In this document: piece by piece, positions 35,239 to 44,481 of the stretch
Layout of the letters: each line of letters starts with the position of its first letter
How positions within the stretch are numbered: the stretch's first letter is position 1
DNA from: Marinobacter sp. CHS3-4
Lineage (GTDB): Bacteria > Pseudomonadota > Gammaproteobacteria > Pseudomonadales > Oleiphilaceae
NCBI RefSeq assembly: GCF_030053415.1
Contig: NZ_JASGBJ010000001.1
Span: forward strand, 1,054,001 to 1,118,000
DNA length: 64,000 nucleotides
Reading direction: 5' to 3'
The notes under the pieces: model-generated
What the model was told of the DNA's origin: nothing
The model's input: only the letters and a program-made list of their open reading frames with translations
Database searches by the model: none
Translations under genes and position numbers: made by a program

Positions 35239-37014
35239 ATGCAGGATCGATTTACGAGAGTTCAATTTCGGAATTACAAGGCTCTGAAGCGTTACTCTGT
35301 GACACTGTCCGATTTCAATGTAATTGTTGGACCAAACAATGCGGGAAAATCTACGATCGTAAGTGCATTTCGAATTCTAAGCGAAGGAATACGAAAGGCC
35401 CGTTCGAGAAAGCCTGGCTACATCAACCATCCTGCAGTGGCTGCATCTGGATACATTGTTCCTCTCGAAGACCTCCCAGTTGCAACCGAGAACATTTTTA
35501 CGAATTACGACGAAAGCGAACCGGCAATCATAGAGTTCCATCTAGTCTCGAAGAATAAGCTCAAGTTGATATTTCCAGAGAATGATGTCTGTTACATGAT
35601 TGCAGAAACAGTAGGCAAGCCTGTTGATTCTCCAGCCAAGTTCAAGAAGGCATTCGATTGCTCAATAGGAATGGTCCCGATCCTAGGGCCGGTTGAACAC
35701 AACGAACCTCTCTACCAGCTCGAGGCTGCGAGGTTAGCGCTTCTGACACATCGTGCTTCGCGAAATTTTAGAAACATTTGGTATCACTATCCGGAAGAGT
35801 TTGACGAGTTCAGAAAATTGATATTGCAAACATGGCCAGGAATGGACATTGAAAGACCGGAAGTAGACCGAAGCCACGATAAACCAGTGCTACACATGTT
35901 CTGCCCAGAGGCGAGGTATCCTCGCGAAATCTTCTGGGCAGGCTTTGGTTTTCAAGTATGGTGCCAAATGCTGACCTTTATCGTCAGAAACAAAGACGCA
36001 TCGCTTCTGATCATTGACGAGCCGGATATCTATCTTCACTCAGATCTGCAACGTCAGTTGTTGGAGATCCTTCGTCAAGTTGCGCCAGATGTGCTGATTG
36101 CTACTCACTCAACGGAGATCATTACGGAAGCAGACCCGAATGATCTTTTAGTAGTAAACAAGCGGGGCAAAAGCGCGAAAAGAATCAAAAACGCATCGCA
36201 GCTTCAGCCTATCTTTGGTGCCCTTGGATCGAATCTAAACCCCACTCTCACACAGCTAGCGAAGTCCCGACGGGCGGTATTCGTCGAAGGCAAGGACTTT
36301 CAGTTATTAGCAGCGTTTGCTAGAAAACTTGGAATGGATGCCTTAGCTAATCGATCAGACTTCGCCGTAATACCAGCAGAGGGCTTTAACCCGCAAAAAG
36401 TGAAGAATTTTGCGGAAGGAATAGAGTTGACACTCGGAACAAAAATCGCCAAAGCGATCGTATTCGATCGGGACTACCGCCCTCAAGGCGAGGTCGCGAA
36501 GCTTCTGGCTGACTTTGAAGAATTTTCATCATTTGCCCATATCCATGAGTGTAAAGAGATTGAAAATTTTCTGCTGATACCCTCGGCGTTAGCCCGTGCC
36601 GCTGATAAGCGCGTAAGCGAGAAAGCGCTTCGCTCTGGGGAAAAGAAAACGTTTGCTGGAGACTTCGAAGAGTGGATGAACGAAATAGCCGACACACTCC
36701 GAAGCAAAGTCCAAGCACAGTACTTGTCGCGGCAAGGCGAGTTCATAAAGGCAGAAAACCCCCACCGCGACTCAGCAACCATTAGCCAGAAATTGATTGA
36801 GCAATTCGAAGCTGATTGGTCTGAGTGGGACAAAAGGTTGGCCATGTTACCCGGGAAGCACGTCTTTTCATTACTTAATGCGAAACTACAAGAGGAATAT
36901 GGGATCGCTCTAACTCCGCTATCCGTTGTGAGTAGCATGCAGCAGAGTGAAATCATGCAGGAGCTCCGATCACTTCTTGAAGGTTTGGAACAGTTTCGGA
37001 ATGATACGGTTTGA
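35239..37014 (+). CDS. OLD-family ATPase/TOPRIM nuclease
   Basis: A 591-residue protein. The AAA/ABC-type ATPase has Walker A GPNNAGKST (31-39), Walker B LLIIDEP (256-262) and the THSTE switch (289-293). A TOPRIM domain has E350 in FVEGKD and D410/D412 in FDRDYR. The last ~180 residues are unrecognised. This is the architecture of Overcoming-Lysogenization-Defect nucleases, including Gabija GajA, Retron and other anti-phage effectors. No GajB-like helicase is adjacent. The ATG at 35239 starts the conserved MQDRFTRVQFRNYKAL; an in-frame ATG at 35068 adds 57 odd residues across the inverted repeat. Codon use is less GC-rich than the urease genes, suggesting transfer. Confidence 0.82.
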   Translation: MQDRFTRVQFRNYKALKRYSVTLSDFNVIVGPNNAGKSTIVSAFRILSEGIRKARSRKPGYINHPAVAASGYIVPLEDLPVATENIFTNYDESEPAIIEFHLVSKNKLKLIFPENDVCYMIAETVGKPVDSPAKFKKAFDCSIGMVPILGPVEHNEPLYQLEAARLALLTHRASRNFRNIWYHYPEEFDEFRKLILQTWPGMDIERPEVDRSHDKPVLHMFCPEARYPREIFWAGFGFQVWCQMLTFIVRNKDASLLIIDEPDIYLHSDLQRQLLEILRQVAPDVLIATHSTEIITEADPNDLLVVNKRGKSAKRIKNASQLQPIFGALGSNLNPTLTQLAKSRRAVFVEGKDFQLLAAFARKLGMDALANRSDFAVIPAEGFNPQKVKNFAEGIELTLGTKIAKAIVFDRDYRPQGEVAKLLADFEEFSSFAHIHECKEIENFLLIPSALARAADKRVSEKALRSGEKKTFAGDFEEWMNEIADTLRSKVQAQYLSRQGEFIKAENPHRDSATISQKLIEQFEADWSEWDKRLAMLPGKHVFSLLNAKLQEEYGIALTPLSVVSSMQQSEIMQELRSLLEGLEQFRNDTV

Positions 37015-37092
37015 CGGCAGCTAATAAGCAATTTTCTCTTTTCGTTGCGGTGCCAAACCTGTCGAAAACCATAGAGTTAGGTACTTATTGAA

Positions 37093-38073
37093 ATGGAATT
37101 GCCAAAATACAGGCCCACGGATTTCACCGAGCGTGCGGGTGTGTTCTCGATTGCTGCACAAGTTACGTCCTTGGGATTGATTTTTCGAGAGACTCCAAAT
37201 TCCGATGTCGGCATCGACGCGCAGATCGAGCTTGTATCGGGAGACCAAGCGTTGGGAAAACTGATCGCCGTCCAAGCCAAGTCCGGAAAGTCCTATCTAA
37301 ATGACAAAGGCGATCATTATGCCTTCTACCCAAAAGAGGCACATAGGCATTACTGGGAAACCTTTCCGTTGCCAGTCGTTGTCATGCTTCACGACCCCGA
37401 ATCGGATAAGGTCTATTTTTCTGATGCGCGCTACTACCTATCGATCCCCGAACGAGAGCGGACCTTCAACTATATTCCAGTCTTTAAGAAAAATTGCTTG
37501 AATAGCGCTTCGAAAGAGGATTTGTTCCAACTTCCGTCGATAGATCCTGACGCTTTTCTTGAGATGCCGGAGTTGCTCAAGGAAATGGTTGAGACGAGAC
37601 ATTGGGATGGATCGTTTCCGGTTAGCTTCTTTGAAATCTTTGTTCATTCCTTGACGAATTTATGTCGCCACTCATTCTTCGATATGCAGATTCCGCTTGA
37701 TCTCGCTGAGTACAATCTAGCGGCTACAAACTCAGAATTGGGAGTAGGTGTTAATTTCGAGACTCACGAGTTCCTTAACAGTTATGTGCGCTTTTTGATG
37801 GCTCAGAATCTTGTTCAGGTTGACTATTCCGACTACCTGATAGATTGGAATGAGCGGCAGATGTTGCCTTCGTTCCTCTCCCCGCTCACATCGAGGGGAC
37901 GAGAATTGATCCGCTACATCCGTGAGGTTGAGGATCAGCTATTTGAGCGAGATGAGTACCAGGTTAGTGTTGCCTGTGATCGTTTTGTTCGAATGTTTTA
38001 TGCGCCTTCTGACGAGCGGCGTTTTGCCAAGATTTCAATTTTTAGTCAGAGGCATGGCACCCTCAGTGACTAA
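37093..38073 (+). CDS. DUF4365 nuclease-like protein
   Basis: A 326-residue protein. The N-terminal ~150 residues fit DUF4365: FTERAGVFSIAAQVTSLGLI, then DVGIDAQIE with D42 and VQAKSG with Q61/K63. This D...(E/Q)xK pattern is a restriction-endonuclease-like (PD-(D/E)xK) core, with Gln in place of the acidic residue as usual in this family. The rest is helical and unrecognised. It starts 78 bases after the OLD-type gene on the same strand, so the two may act together. DUF4365 proteins are often found in defence loci; the activity here is untested. Confidence 0.72.
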   Translation: MELPKYRPTDFTERAGVFSIAAQVTSLGLIFRETPNSDVGIDAQIELVSGDQALGKLIAVQAKSGKSYLNDKGDHYAFYPKEAHRHYWETFPLPVVVMLHDPESDKVYFSDARYYLSIPERERTFNYIPVFKKNCLNSASKEDLFQLPSIDPDAFLEMPELLKEMVETRHWDGSFPVSFFEIFVHSLTNLCRHSFFDMQIPLDLAEYNLAATNSELGVGVNFETHEFLNSYVRFLMAQNLVQVDYSDYLIDWNERQMLPSFLSPLTSRGRELIRYIREVEDQLFERDEYQVSVACDRFVRMFYAPSDERRFAKISIFSQRHGTLSD

Positions 38074-38187
38074 CAAATTGTCGCACCGGACATTCGACAA
38101 GCTATCAATTTTGCTAATGTAAAAACATGCATAGGCTCGAATGCCGGTAAACTCAGATGTTAATCTCTAAATCGGCCCCTATAAAAA

Positions 38188-38565
38188 ATGACATTGATAG
38201 AAATCCTACAAATAGTGTTCGGTCTAGGAATAGCATATTTCTTATGGTCCGCTATTGTTTGGGAGGAATGGAGCTTTCTGATCGGTATTGCTGCACTCTT
38301 ATTGGTGCCGATATCAGTTATACTAATATCAAGTTACCCACTCCCGGCATTCGGGATTATCTATGTAGTTTGGTTCAGCGTACTTTTTGGTTCACGAAAT
38401 AAAGAGCCCAAGGAAAACGAAGAAGCACCAACGGTAGGAAGTTTCGCAATTAAGGCAGCTCAATACGCATTTGTGACTGTGTTAATTGCAGGCGCCATCA
38501 GTTTTTTACTTGGTGGGGGAGCAAGTGATGGTGATTGTTCTCGAGCAACGCCTCAATTCTGCTAA
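38188..38565 (+). CDS. Small three-helix membrane protein, unknown
   Basis: A 125-residue protein. Hydrophobic helices lie at about 5-23, 29-48 and 50-68, a charged cytoplasmic-type loop (RNKEPKENEE) follows, and a last helix lies at about 89-110 before a Cys-containing tail. No family recognised. It lies in the AT-rich island between the DUF4365 and HEPN-like genes. Ribosome site weak. It may be a real but poorly conserved gene. Confidence 0.5.
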   Translation: MTLIEILQIVFGLGIAYFLWSAIVWEEWSFLIGIAALLLVPISVILISSYPLPAFGIIYVVWFSVLFGSRNKEPKENEEAPTVGSFAIKAAQYAFVTVLIAGAISFLLGGGASDGDCSRATPQFC

Positions 38566-38677
38566 CAAAATCGACAGGTCGATTTAATACGTGTGCAGTG
38601 ACCATCGGAACTTCTTTCTATGACTTCTTCTTTATCGTGCCTCATACCTTTAGGACTTGAACCTTCAAGGAGAAATT

Positions 38678-39427
38678 GTGGATTACGAACGTATAGAAGC
38701 CACGTTTAAGAAGAACGTTGATAATATTTTTAAGTTGATGAGCTTTGATCGAGTCGTCTTGAATTTTGCGATAAGCGGGGTAAAGGATCTGCAAGACAGA
38801 TTGCGCAGGGCGCATAAAATTGAGAATCCAAGACTATTGGCTGAAAATACGCTTCAAATGCTTGAGAATATCAGGAGTAACGATTCTTTAAAGCCACAAT
38901 ATCAAGTTATATACAATCAATGTATTGTTCTCCTAGTTTCTGTCTTTGCTTCGTCTATTTCAGATATATTTAGACAAGGTATCAATGATTTGGCTCAAAA
39001 TGGCGATTCTAAAGAGTTGCGTAATGAGGAGTTAAAAATATCGGTCTCTCAGCTTCTCGAATTCGATGGTGAGATCAAAGAATATCTTGGAAATTTTGTT
39101 GCTGAAAAAAACGACTTATCGTTTCAGGATATGAAGAGTATAGGTAGAGCATTTAAGACATATTTTGGGTTTACAATCGATAAAAATATCGACGTCAATA
39201 ACATTATTATGGCCCAAGCGGGAAGGCATGTGATCGTGCATGATTCTTCAAGAATCAATGAAAGGTTGGTTCGTCAAGTTTCTGGTGCGAAGCCAAGAAC
39301 TCTAAAGCCTAGCCTCTCGGGATCGGCAATCCAGTTCAGCGACGACGAAGTTAGGCAGGTGGCCGATAGTATGACCAATTATTTGATCAATCTTAGAAGT
39401 ATGGTGGAATCGAGAATAGCGAGTTAA
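38678..39427 (+). CDS. HEPN-like protein with R-x4-H motif
   Basis: A 249-residue, mainly helical protein. Near residues 178-190 it reads MAQAGRHVIVHDSSRIN, giving R183-x4-H188, the catalytic R-x4-6-H motif of HEPN ribonucleases, followed by the polar residues usual in RiboL-PSP/MAE_28990-type HEPN domains. I chose the GTG at 38678 because AAGGAG ends five bases upstream; an ATG at 38657 would add seven residues. HEPN proteins act as RNA-cleaving toxins and abortive-infection effectors. No paired MNT antitoxin is present. The family call rests on one motif and helix content, so it is moderate. Confidence 0.58.
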   Translation: MDYERIEATFKKNVDNIFKLMSFDRVVLNFAISGVKDLQDRLRRAHKIENPRLLAENTLQMLENIRSNDSLKPQYQVIYNQCIVLLVSVFASSISDIFRQGINDLAQNGDSKELRNEELKISVSQLLEFDGEIKEYLGNFVAEKNDLSFQDMKSIGRAFKTYFGFTIDKNIDVNNIIMAQAGRHVIVHDSSRINERLVRQVSGAKPRTLKPSLSGSAIQFSDDEVRQVADSMTNYLINLRSMVESRIAS

Positions 39428-39452
39428 GAGGCGCATTAAGCTGACAAAGAAA

Positions 39453-39473
39453 CACCGGGACAGATTTATTTTT
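39453..39473 (+). repeat. Dispersed CCGGGACAG..TATTTTT motif, copy 1
   Basis: CCGGGACAGATTTATTTTT lies at the right edge of the island. Close relatives occur at 43366-43385 and 45412-45430. A TGTCCC 20-odd bases later could pair with GGGACA as a hairpin. The sequence resembles ends of REP or IS remnants common in marine gammaproteobacteria. Confidence 0.55.
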
Positions 39474-39541
39474 CGGCCCACTTCATGTCCCAGAGCTAGT
39501 GTCAACAAATGCCATCGTGATTGTTCCCAATTTTCGGCCGT

Positions 39542-40324
39542 TCACACGCGATCAATAATCCCGCACAACGCATCCAACCCATCCGTCAGCGCAGCCGGCC
39601 CTGGCTGAAGGATCAGCGGTGACTTGATCTCGTAAAGGTGGTTATTCCGCACCGCGGGTATATCCGCCCAACCGGGGCGCTCGGTCACCTGCTCAGGGCG
39701 AAACTTCCTTCCGCACCAGGAACCGATGATGATATCCGGTTGCCGGGTGATGACGTCCTCGGGGTTTTCGATGATGCGTTCCCGGGCGCCGGGTTCCGCG
39801 GCCTTTTCTGGAAAGATATCCTCGCCGCCAGCAATGCCGATCAGCTCGGACACCCAGCCGATGCCGGTGATCATGGGGTCGCCCCATTCTTCGAAGTAAA
39901 CTCGAGGTCGGTTGGGTCTTGCGCTTCTCTCCGCCCTTATTGTTTCAACCCTATCGAACAGGGTTTGCGCGTAGGCGTCGGTTTGCTCGGCCAGGCCCAG
40001 CATGCCGCCGAGGGTTCGGATCATGGAGAGGATGCCGGCCACGGTGCGCTGGTTGAACATATGCACGGCCACACCGCTGCGCACCAGTTCGGCGGCAATG
40101 TCTGCCTGCATGTCGGAAAACCCCACCACCAGGTCCGGCTTCAGGTCCAGTATTCGCCCGATCTTGGCGGAGGTGAAGGCAGACACTTTGGGCTTTTCCT
40201 TTCGGGCTCGCTCTGGCCGCACGGTGAACCCGGATATGCCAACAATGCGGTCTTCGGCGCCGATGGAGTAGAGGGTCTCGGTGGTTTCTTCGGTAAGGCA
40301 GACGATGCGCTGGGGATAATTCAT
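39542..40324 (-). CDS. Cobalamin-binding-like (BtuF/FecB-type) protein without signal peptide
   Basis: A 260-residue type-III periplasmic-binding fold: RIVCLTEETTETLYSIGAED at the start, DLKPDLVVGFSDMQADIA, a central FNQRTVAGILSMIRTLGGML helix, and WADIPAVRNNHLYEI near the end. This is the cobalamin/Fe-siderophore binding family. There is no signal peptide, so it may stay in the cytoplasm, as a recurring subgroup does. No permease or ATPase genes are adjacent. A broken copy of its first ~110 bases lies upstream of tenA (46766-46818). Confidence 0.8.
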   Translation of the reverse strand: MNYPQRIVCLTEETTETLYSIGAEDRIVGISGFTVRPERARKEKPKVSAFTSAKIGRILDLKPDLVVGFSDMQADIAAELVRSGVAVHMFNQRTVAGILSMIRTLGGMLGLAEQTDAYAQTLFDRVETIRAERSARPNRPRVYFEEWGDPMITGIGWVSELIGIAGGEDIFPEKAAEPGARERIIENPEDVITRQPDIIIGSWCGRKFRPEQVTERPGWADIPAVRNNHLYEIKSPLILQPGPAALTDGLDALCGIIDRV

Positions 40325-40392
40325 GGGGCCATTCTACACTGGTGACTGTAAGCTGAGGTCTGACAACAACCGTAATGGATCTGGAGTCCTTT

Positions 40393-41751
40393 ATGAAACT
40401 CGCCCAACGCCGTGGCAGTTCTGTTTCCAGTCCTGATTTTGCAAGCCTGCAGGGTGTCTGGCGCTCCCAGGGTTACGGCACTGTGTTGCTGATTGAGGAA
40501 GATGGGTACACCCTTTTTGAAGAAACCAGCATCAGCTGTCTCAAGATTCATGAGGGCAGTATTGAAGAACTCGATCACTATTACGAAGATGTGGCGGTAT
40601 CCCCGGGTGGCCAGGCGTTCAGTGCCCATCGGGTAACGGGCGTAGCACGCATCAGCTTCCGCCGCCTGAAAGGAATGCCCGCCAGTGTCACTGAAAGTCA
40701 CAGGCACAGGCCAAAGGATCCGCAATACAACTTTGACGTTTTCTGGCGAACCTTTCACGAGCAATACGCCCTGTTTGAACTCAAAGGTGTGGCCTGGGAC
40801 CAGGCGCATCAGCACTATCTTTCCCAGATTAACGCGAACCCATCACAGGAAACGCTCTTTGCCATCATGGTTGCGATGCTACGGCCCCTGAAGGATGGCC
40901 ATATTCGCCTGCATTCACCCTTGGGTCATTACCGGGCAGGTGCCGAGCCGGCGCTCTTCAGGCGGCTGACACGGGAACTTGAAGAGGCCAATGATGACCG
41001 GGAGCTCACCAGCTACCTGGGCGAGATCAACGAGTCGGCGCGTGACTTGATCCATGAAGATTATCTTTCGGGCGCCGTTAGCCGTGGCGGCAACCGGCTG
41101 GTGGAGTGGGGGCGGCTTAATGACCAAATCGGTTACCTGAACATTCGTGCCATGGCCGGGCAAAGTGGCAAGTCAGGCAAACCGGCTGCGGATCTCAATG
41201 CGGTCGACAATGTGATGAAGAGGGTGCTGGCCGATGTTGGCGAACTCCCCAATCTGGTGATCGATCTTCGCAACAATGGTGGGGGCTACGATGGGGTCGC
41301 ACTGCGCTTTGCCGCGTATCTGATGGATCGCAAACGGCTGGCTTTCACCAAGTCAGCCCGTCATGGCAATGGATTCACCGGAAAGCAGTCTGTCTATGTC
41401 ACGCCTGCCGATGAGACATACCAGGGCAACCTGTTTGTGCTGACAAGCGAGCTGACGGCCAGTGCCGCAGAAATCTTCGTGCTCTCTTTGCTGCAGCATC
41501 CCCGTCTTACCCTGATTGGCGAGCCTACCCAGGGCATCCTTTCCGACACGCTCGAGCGCCATCTGCCAAATGGCTGGCACCTGACCTTGTCCAATGAAAT
41601 CTACCGGGCTTACGACGGGGAGATTTACGAAGATGTCGGCATCCCGCCACACATTCGCCTCAAGTACCTTGGCCGAAAAGGGCGCGAGGAAGGCAAAGAC
41701 CCGATGCTGGAGCGGGTCATGGCGTTGTGCTTTCGGTTGTCACGCAGCTAA
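40393..41751 (+). CDS. S41-family (C-terminal processing/tricorn-like) peptidase
   Basis: A 452-residue protein. The N-terminal ~110 residues are of unknown fold. A tricorn-type core (FDVFWRTFHEQYALFELKG) follows, and then the S41 protease domain with VIDLRNNGGGYDG and the nucleophile region LTSELTASAAEIFVLSLLQH (Ser in TASAAE). It ends LSNEIYRAYDGEIYEDVGIPP-type (written here in part). No signal peptide, so cytoplasmic. No PDZ domain is obvious. I chose the ATG at 40393 with GGAG upstream; the ATG at 40375 has none. Its 3' end overlaps the convergent rnz gene by 35 bases. Confidence 0.82.
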   Translation: MKLAQRRGSSVSSPDFASLQGVWRSQGYGTVLLIEEDGYTLFEETSISCLKIHEGSIEELDHYYEDVAVSPGGQAFSAHRVTGVARISFRRLKGMPASVTESHRHRPKDPQYNFDVFWRTFHEQYALFELKGVAWDQAHQHYLSQINANPSQETLFAIMVAMLRPLKDGHIRLHSPLGHYRAGAEPALFRRLTRELEEANDDRELTSYLGEINESARDLIHEDYLSGAVSRGGNRLVEWGRLNDQIGYLNIRAMAGQSGKSGKPAADLNAVDNVMKRVLADVGELPNLVIDLRNNGGGYDGVALRFAAYLMDRKRLAFTKSARHGNGFTGKQSVYVTPADETYQGNLFVLTSELTASAAEIFVLSLLQHPRLTLIGEPTQGILSDTLERHLPNGWHLTLSNEIYRAYDGEIYEDVGIPPHIRLKYLGRKGREEGKDPMLERVMALCFRLSRS

Positions 41752-42700
41752 GCGATAAATCCTTCGCCAGCCGGTAGGTATCGAAATCCCGAGCGAGGAA
41801 CAACTGGCCCTGGTAGTGTTGCATGGCTTCGGCCGCCAGTTGATTGATATGAGGCGCGCCGCCGGGCCCCGACTGGTAACGGGAGCTGAAGTGAGTCAGC
41901 ACCAGGTTGGGAAGCTGTGCCTGCTGAGCAAATTTGGCCACCTGTTCCGCGGAGCTGTGTTGGGGCCATGATCCGACGCGGTCGGCCACGTCCTGGGTAT
42001 AGGTGGCCTCGTGGATCAAAACATGGGCGCCTTCGCAGGCCTCGGCCAGCAGGGACGGGGTGTCGTTGTCGCCGGCGACAATCAGGCGGCGGGCGGTGCG
42101 CGAAATCTGTGTGTAATCGTCACTTCTGAGCAGGCGGCCATCATCCAGCTGAACATTGTTCCCATGCTGCAATTCACCCCAAGAGGGGCCGGGCTCGATA
42201 CCATCCTTGCGGAGTTTGGCCTGCAGCAGTTGGCGCTCCAGCCTCGTTTCGGTGAACACATAAGCGCGACAGGAAACGCGATGGGATAGCGGTACGGCAC
42301 TCACGCTGAATTGCTCATCCTGCCAGTGGAAGTCGGGCGCTTCGGAGTCTATGAAGTTCAGGGGGTAGCCCAGGGTGGAGTCGCTGTTATCCATCACTGC
42401 GGTGATCAGGTGCTGCACCTGGATGGGGGCGATGATATCAAGGGGCTCCGTACGGCCGAGCATGGAGGCACTGGTGAGCAGTCCCGGCAAACCGAAGGTG
42501 TGGTCGCCGTGGATGTGGGTGATGAATATGGCCCGCAACTGCATCACCGAGTAGCGAGTACGCATCAACTGGTGCTGCGTGCCTTCGCCACAGTCCACCA
42601 GGTACCAGGGTTTGGGGCCGGAGTGGCACAGGGCCAGGCCGGTTACGTTGCGTGACCGTGTGGGGGTTCCGGCGGATGTGCCCAGGAAAGTGAATTCCAT
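41717..42700 (-). CDS. rnz: Ribonuclease Z (tRNA 3' endonuclease)
   Basis: A 327-residue metallo-beta-lactamase-fold nuclease of the short tRNase Z type: start MEFTFLGTSAGTPTRSRN, metal motif H62-x-H64-x-D66-H67 (THIHGDHTFGLPGL), later HEATYTQD and a C-terminal LTHFSSRYQ. It trims 3' trailers of tRNA precursors. Full length. Convergent with, and overlapping, the S41 peptidase gene. Confidence 0.94.
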   Translation of the reverse strand: MEFTFLGTSAGTPTRSRNVTGLALCHSGPKPWYLVDCGEGTQHQLMRTRYSVMQLRAIFITHIHGDHTFGLPGLLTSASMLGRTEPLDIIAPIQVQHLITAVMDNSDSTLGYPLNFIDSEAPDFHWQDEQFSVSAVPLSHRVSCRAYVFTETRLERQLLQAKLRKDGIEPGPSWGELQHGNNVQLDDGRLLRSDDYTQISRTARRLIVAGDNDTPSLLAEACEGAHVLIHEATYTQDVADRVGSWPQHSSAEQVAKFAQQAQLPNLVLTHFSSRYQSGPGGAPHINQLAAEAMQHYQGQLFLARDFDTYRLAKDLSLSCVTTESTTP

Positions 42701-42722
42701 GGTTTCTCTTTACCGTATTTCG

Positions 42723-43247
42723 TCAGCGTTTTTGCTGGCTCAGGGTTAGAACGCCCGACTGTTGGGAGAAGTCGAGCTGTCCAAGCACGCTCATTCCCAG
42801 CAACACCATATCGGGGTCCATGTCGGGGTTGATGGTGCCGGGTACATTTTTGAACGTCATATCGCCCAGGCGGAGTTCGTCAATGGTGGTGCTCCACACC
42901 TCGACTGTGCCAGCCGCGGTGCGTGCACGGCCGCGCTGTTCCCGGGCAAGGCCTGCTTTTTGGGCGACAGATTCTGAGACAGACACGGTCGTGGCGCCGG
43001 TATCCAGGATGAAGGTGACGTTCTGGTTGTTGATGGTGCCGTTTGCCAGATAATGGCCCTGGCGGTTGGCCTGTAGTTCAATTTCAGTGGAGCCGTCGCG
43101 GGTTTGACTGACCAGTTGCTGGTTTGGGTTGGTTTTTCGCGAATCCCAGCCGCTGATGAAATACGACACACCGGCAATAAACACAACGAAAAACGCGCCG
43201 AAGTAAAGTAAGTACCGGATTTCAGAGCTGATGCCAGATTTACTCAT
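42723..43247 (-). CDS. Membrane-anchored retropepsin-like aspartic protease (TIGR02281 type)
   Basis: A 174-residue protein with one N-terminal TM helix (about 12-33) and a single retropepsin-like domain. The active-site motif is D82-T-G in FILDTGATTVSVSES, with a later GTINPDMDPDMVLLGMSVLG flap-end segment. One domain implies a homodimer, as in retroviral proteases. The active site faces the periplasm. Substrates unknown. It lies 22 bases upstream of rnz on the same strand and may be co-transcribed. Confidence 0.86.
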   Translation of the reverse strand: MSKSGISSEIRYLLYFGAFFVVFIAGVSYFISGWDSRKTNPNQQLVSQTRDGSTEIELQANRQGHYLANGTINNQNVTFILDTGATTVSVSESVAQKAGLAREQRGRARTAAGTVEVWSTTIDELRLGDMTFKNVPGTINPDMDPDMVLLGMSVLGQLDFSQQSGVLTLSQQKR

Positions 43248-43365
43248 CCCATTCCTTGTTGTGGGTCGCCGCCAAACGAGTTCAACTGTAACGCATTCGG
43301 AGTGATAGAACAGTGAGCTGGCTTGTTGTTATGGCTTTTGACTGGAGGATCTTGACCGCTCAGAC

Positions 43366-43385
43366 TCGGGACAGGCCTATTTTTG
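43366..43385 (+). repeat. Dispersed CCGGGACAG..TATTTTT motif, copy 2
   Basis: TCGGGACAGGCCTATTTTT, a variant of the motif at 39453 and 45412, in the gap between the retropepsin and RIO-kinase genes. It lies 40 bases before the kinase ATG. Confidence 0.5.
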
Positions 43386-43425
43386 ATCGGCGTTTCTTTA
43401 CCTAAGAAAAACTTCAAAGGATTTT

Positions 43426-44280
43426 ATGCGAGTACCTGAGAGATTACAGCCGCTTGTTGATGATGGCATGGTGGATGAAGTGCTTTACCAGTTGATGAGC
43501 GGGAAGGAAGCGCAGGTCTATGTGGTTCGCTGTGGAGACCAGGTGCGCTGCGCCAAGGTATTCAAGGAGGCCAGGAAACGCAGCTTCAAGCAGGCCGTGG
43601 AATATCAGGAGGGGCGGAAGGTTCGCAATAGCCGCCGCGCTCGGGCCATGGGCAAGAAAACCCGTTACGGTCAGAAAGAGCAGGAAAGTGCCTGGCTGAA
43701 TGCCGAAGTGGATGCCCTTTATCGCCTGGCTGAGGCGGGTGTGCGGGTCCCGGAACCCTTCGGTTTTGTGGACGGAGTTCTGCTGATGGAATTGGTTGCC
43801 GATGATCAGGGCAATGCCGCGCCGCGGCTGGATGAGGTTGCCCTGACACCGGATCAGGCCCGGGATTACTACGCCCGGATCATTGCCGAAGTGGTGCGGA
43901 TGCTCGACGCCGGGCTGATTCACGGCGACCTGTCAGAGTTCAATGTGCTTTTGGACGGCCAGGGCCCGGTGATTATCGACCTGCCCCAGGCGGTCAACGC
44001 CGCCGGCAACAACAGCGCCGAGCGAATGCTGGAGCGGGATGTGGATAACATGCGCCGATATTTCGGCAAGTTTGCCCCGGAGCTTCTGAAGACCGACTAC
44101 GGCAAGGAAATCTGGGCCCTGTACGAGAGCGGCGACCTGCACCCGGAAAGCAGGCTCACCGGCTGTTTCGAGCACGCCACGCAAAGCGCGGACGTGGATG
44201 AGCTGATGGCTGTGATAGATGCCGCAAAGGAAGAAGAGTCTGAGCGGCAGGAGCGCCTGCGTGATGACGACGATGACTAG
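43426..44280 (+). CDS. RIO1-like serine protein kinase
   Basis: A 284-residue atypical kinase with the RIO layout: MSGKEAQVYVVRCGDQVRCA with the ATP-binding lysine, LMELVADDQGNAAPRLDE hinge, catalytic loop HGDLSEFNVLLD and metal loop IIDLPQAVNA. The C-terminal extension is acidic. Bacterial RIO kinases of this type occur in pseudomonads; substrates are not known to me. Single gene with its own leader. Confidence 0.88.
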   Translation: MRVPERLQPLVDDGMVDEVLYQLMSGKEAQVYVVRCGDQVRCAKVFKEARKRSFKQAVEYQEGRKVRNSRRARAMGKKTRYGQKEQESAWLNAEVDALYRLAEAGVRVPEPFGFVDGVLLMELVADDQGNAAPRLDEVALTPDQARDYYARIIAEVVRMLDAGLIHGDLSEFNVLLDGQGPVIIDLPQAVNAAGNNSAERMLERDVDNMRRYFGKFAPELLKTDYGKEIWALYESGDLHPESRLTGCFEHATQSADVDELMAVIDAAKEEESERQERLRDDDDD

Positions 44281-44481
44281 AAAACCGGGGCGCTGGGGAT
44301 AGGTCATGGGGGCACTATACTGTTCAGCGACCCTTCTCGCTCCTAAAGGCCCACCTATCCTCATCTAACGTGTTCTGGTTCCTGGCTCACAACCCGGGGT
44401 TCAGGCATCCTGCCCGGCAATTCAAGGAAAAACCGGCCCTTGGAGTTCTGGAGTGAACTCAGGCGATTTGAGGATGATGAT

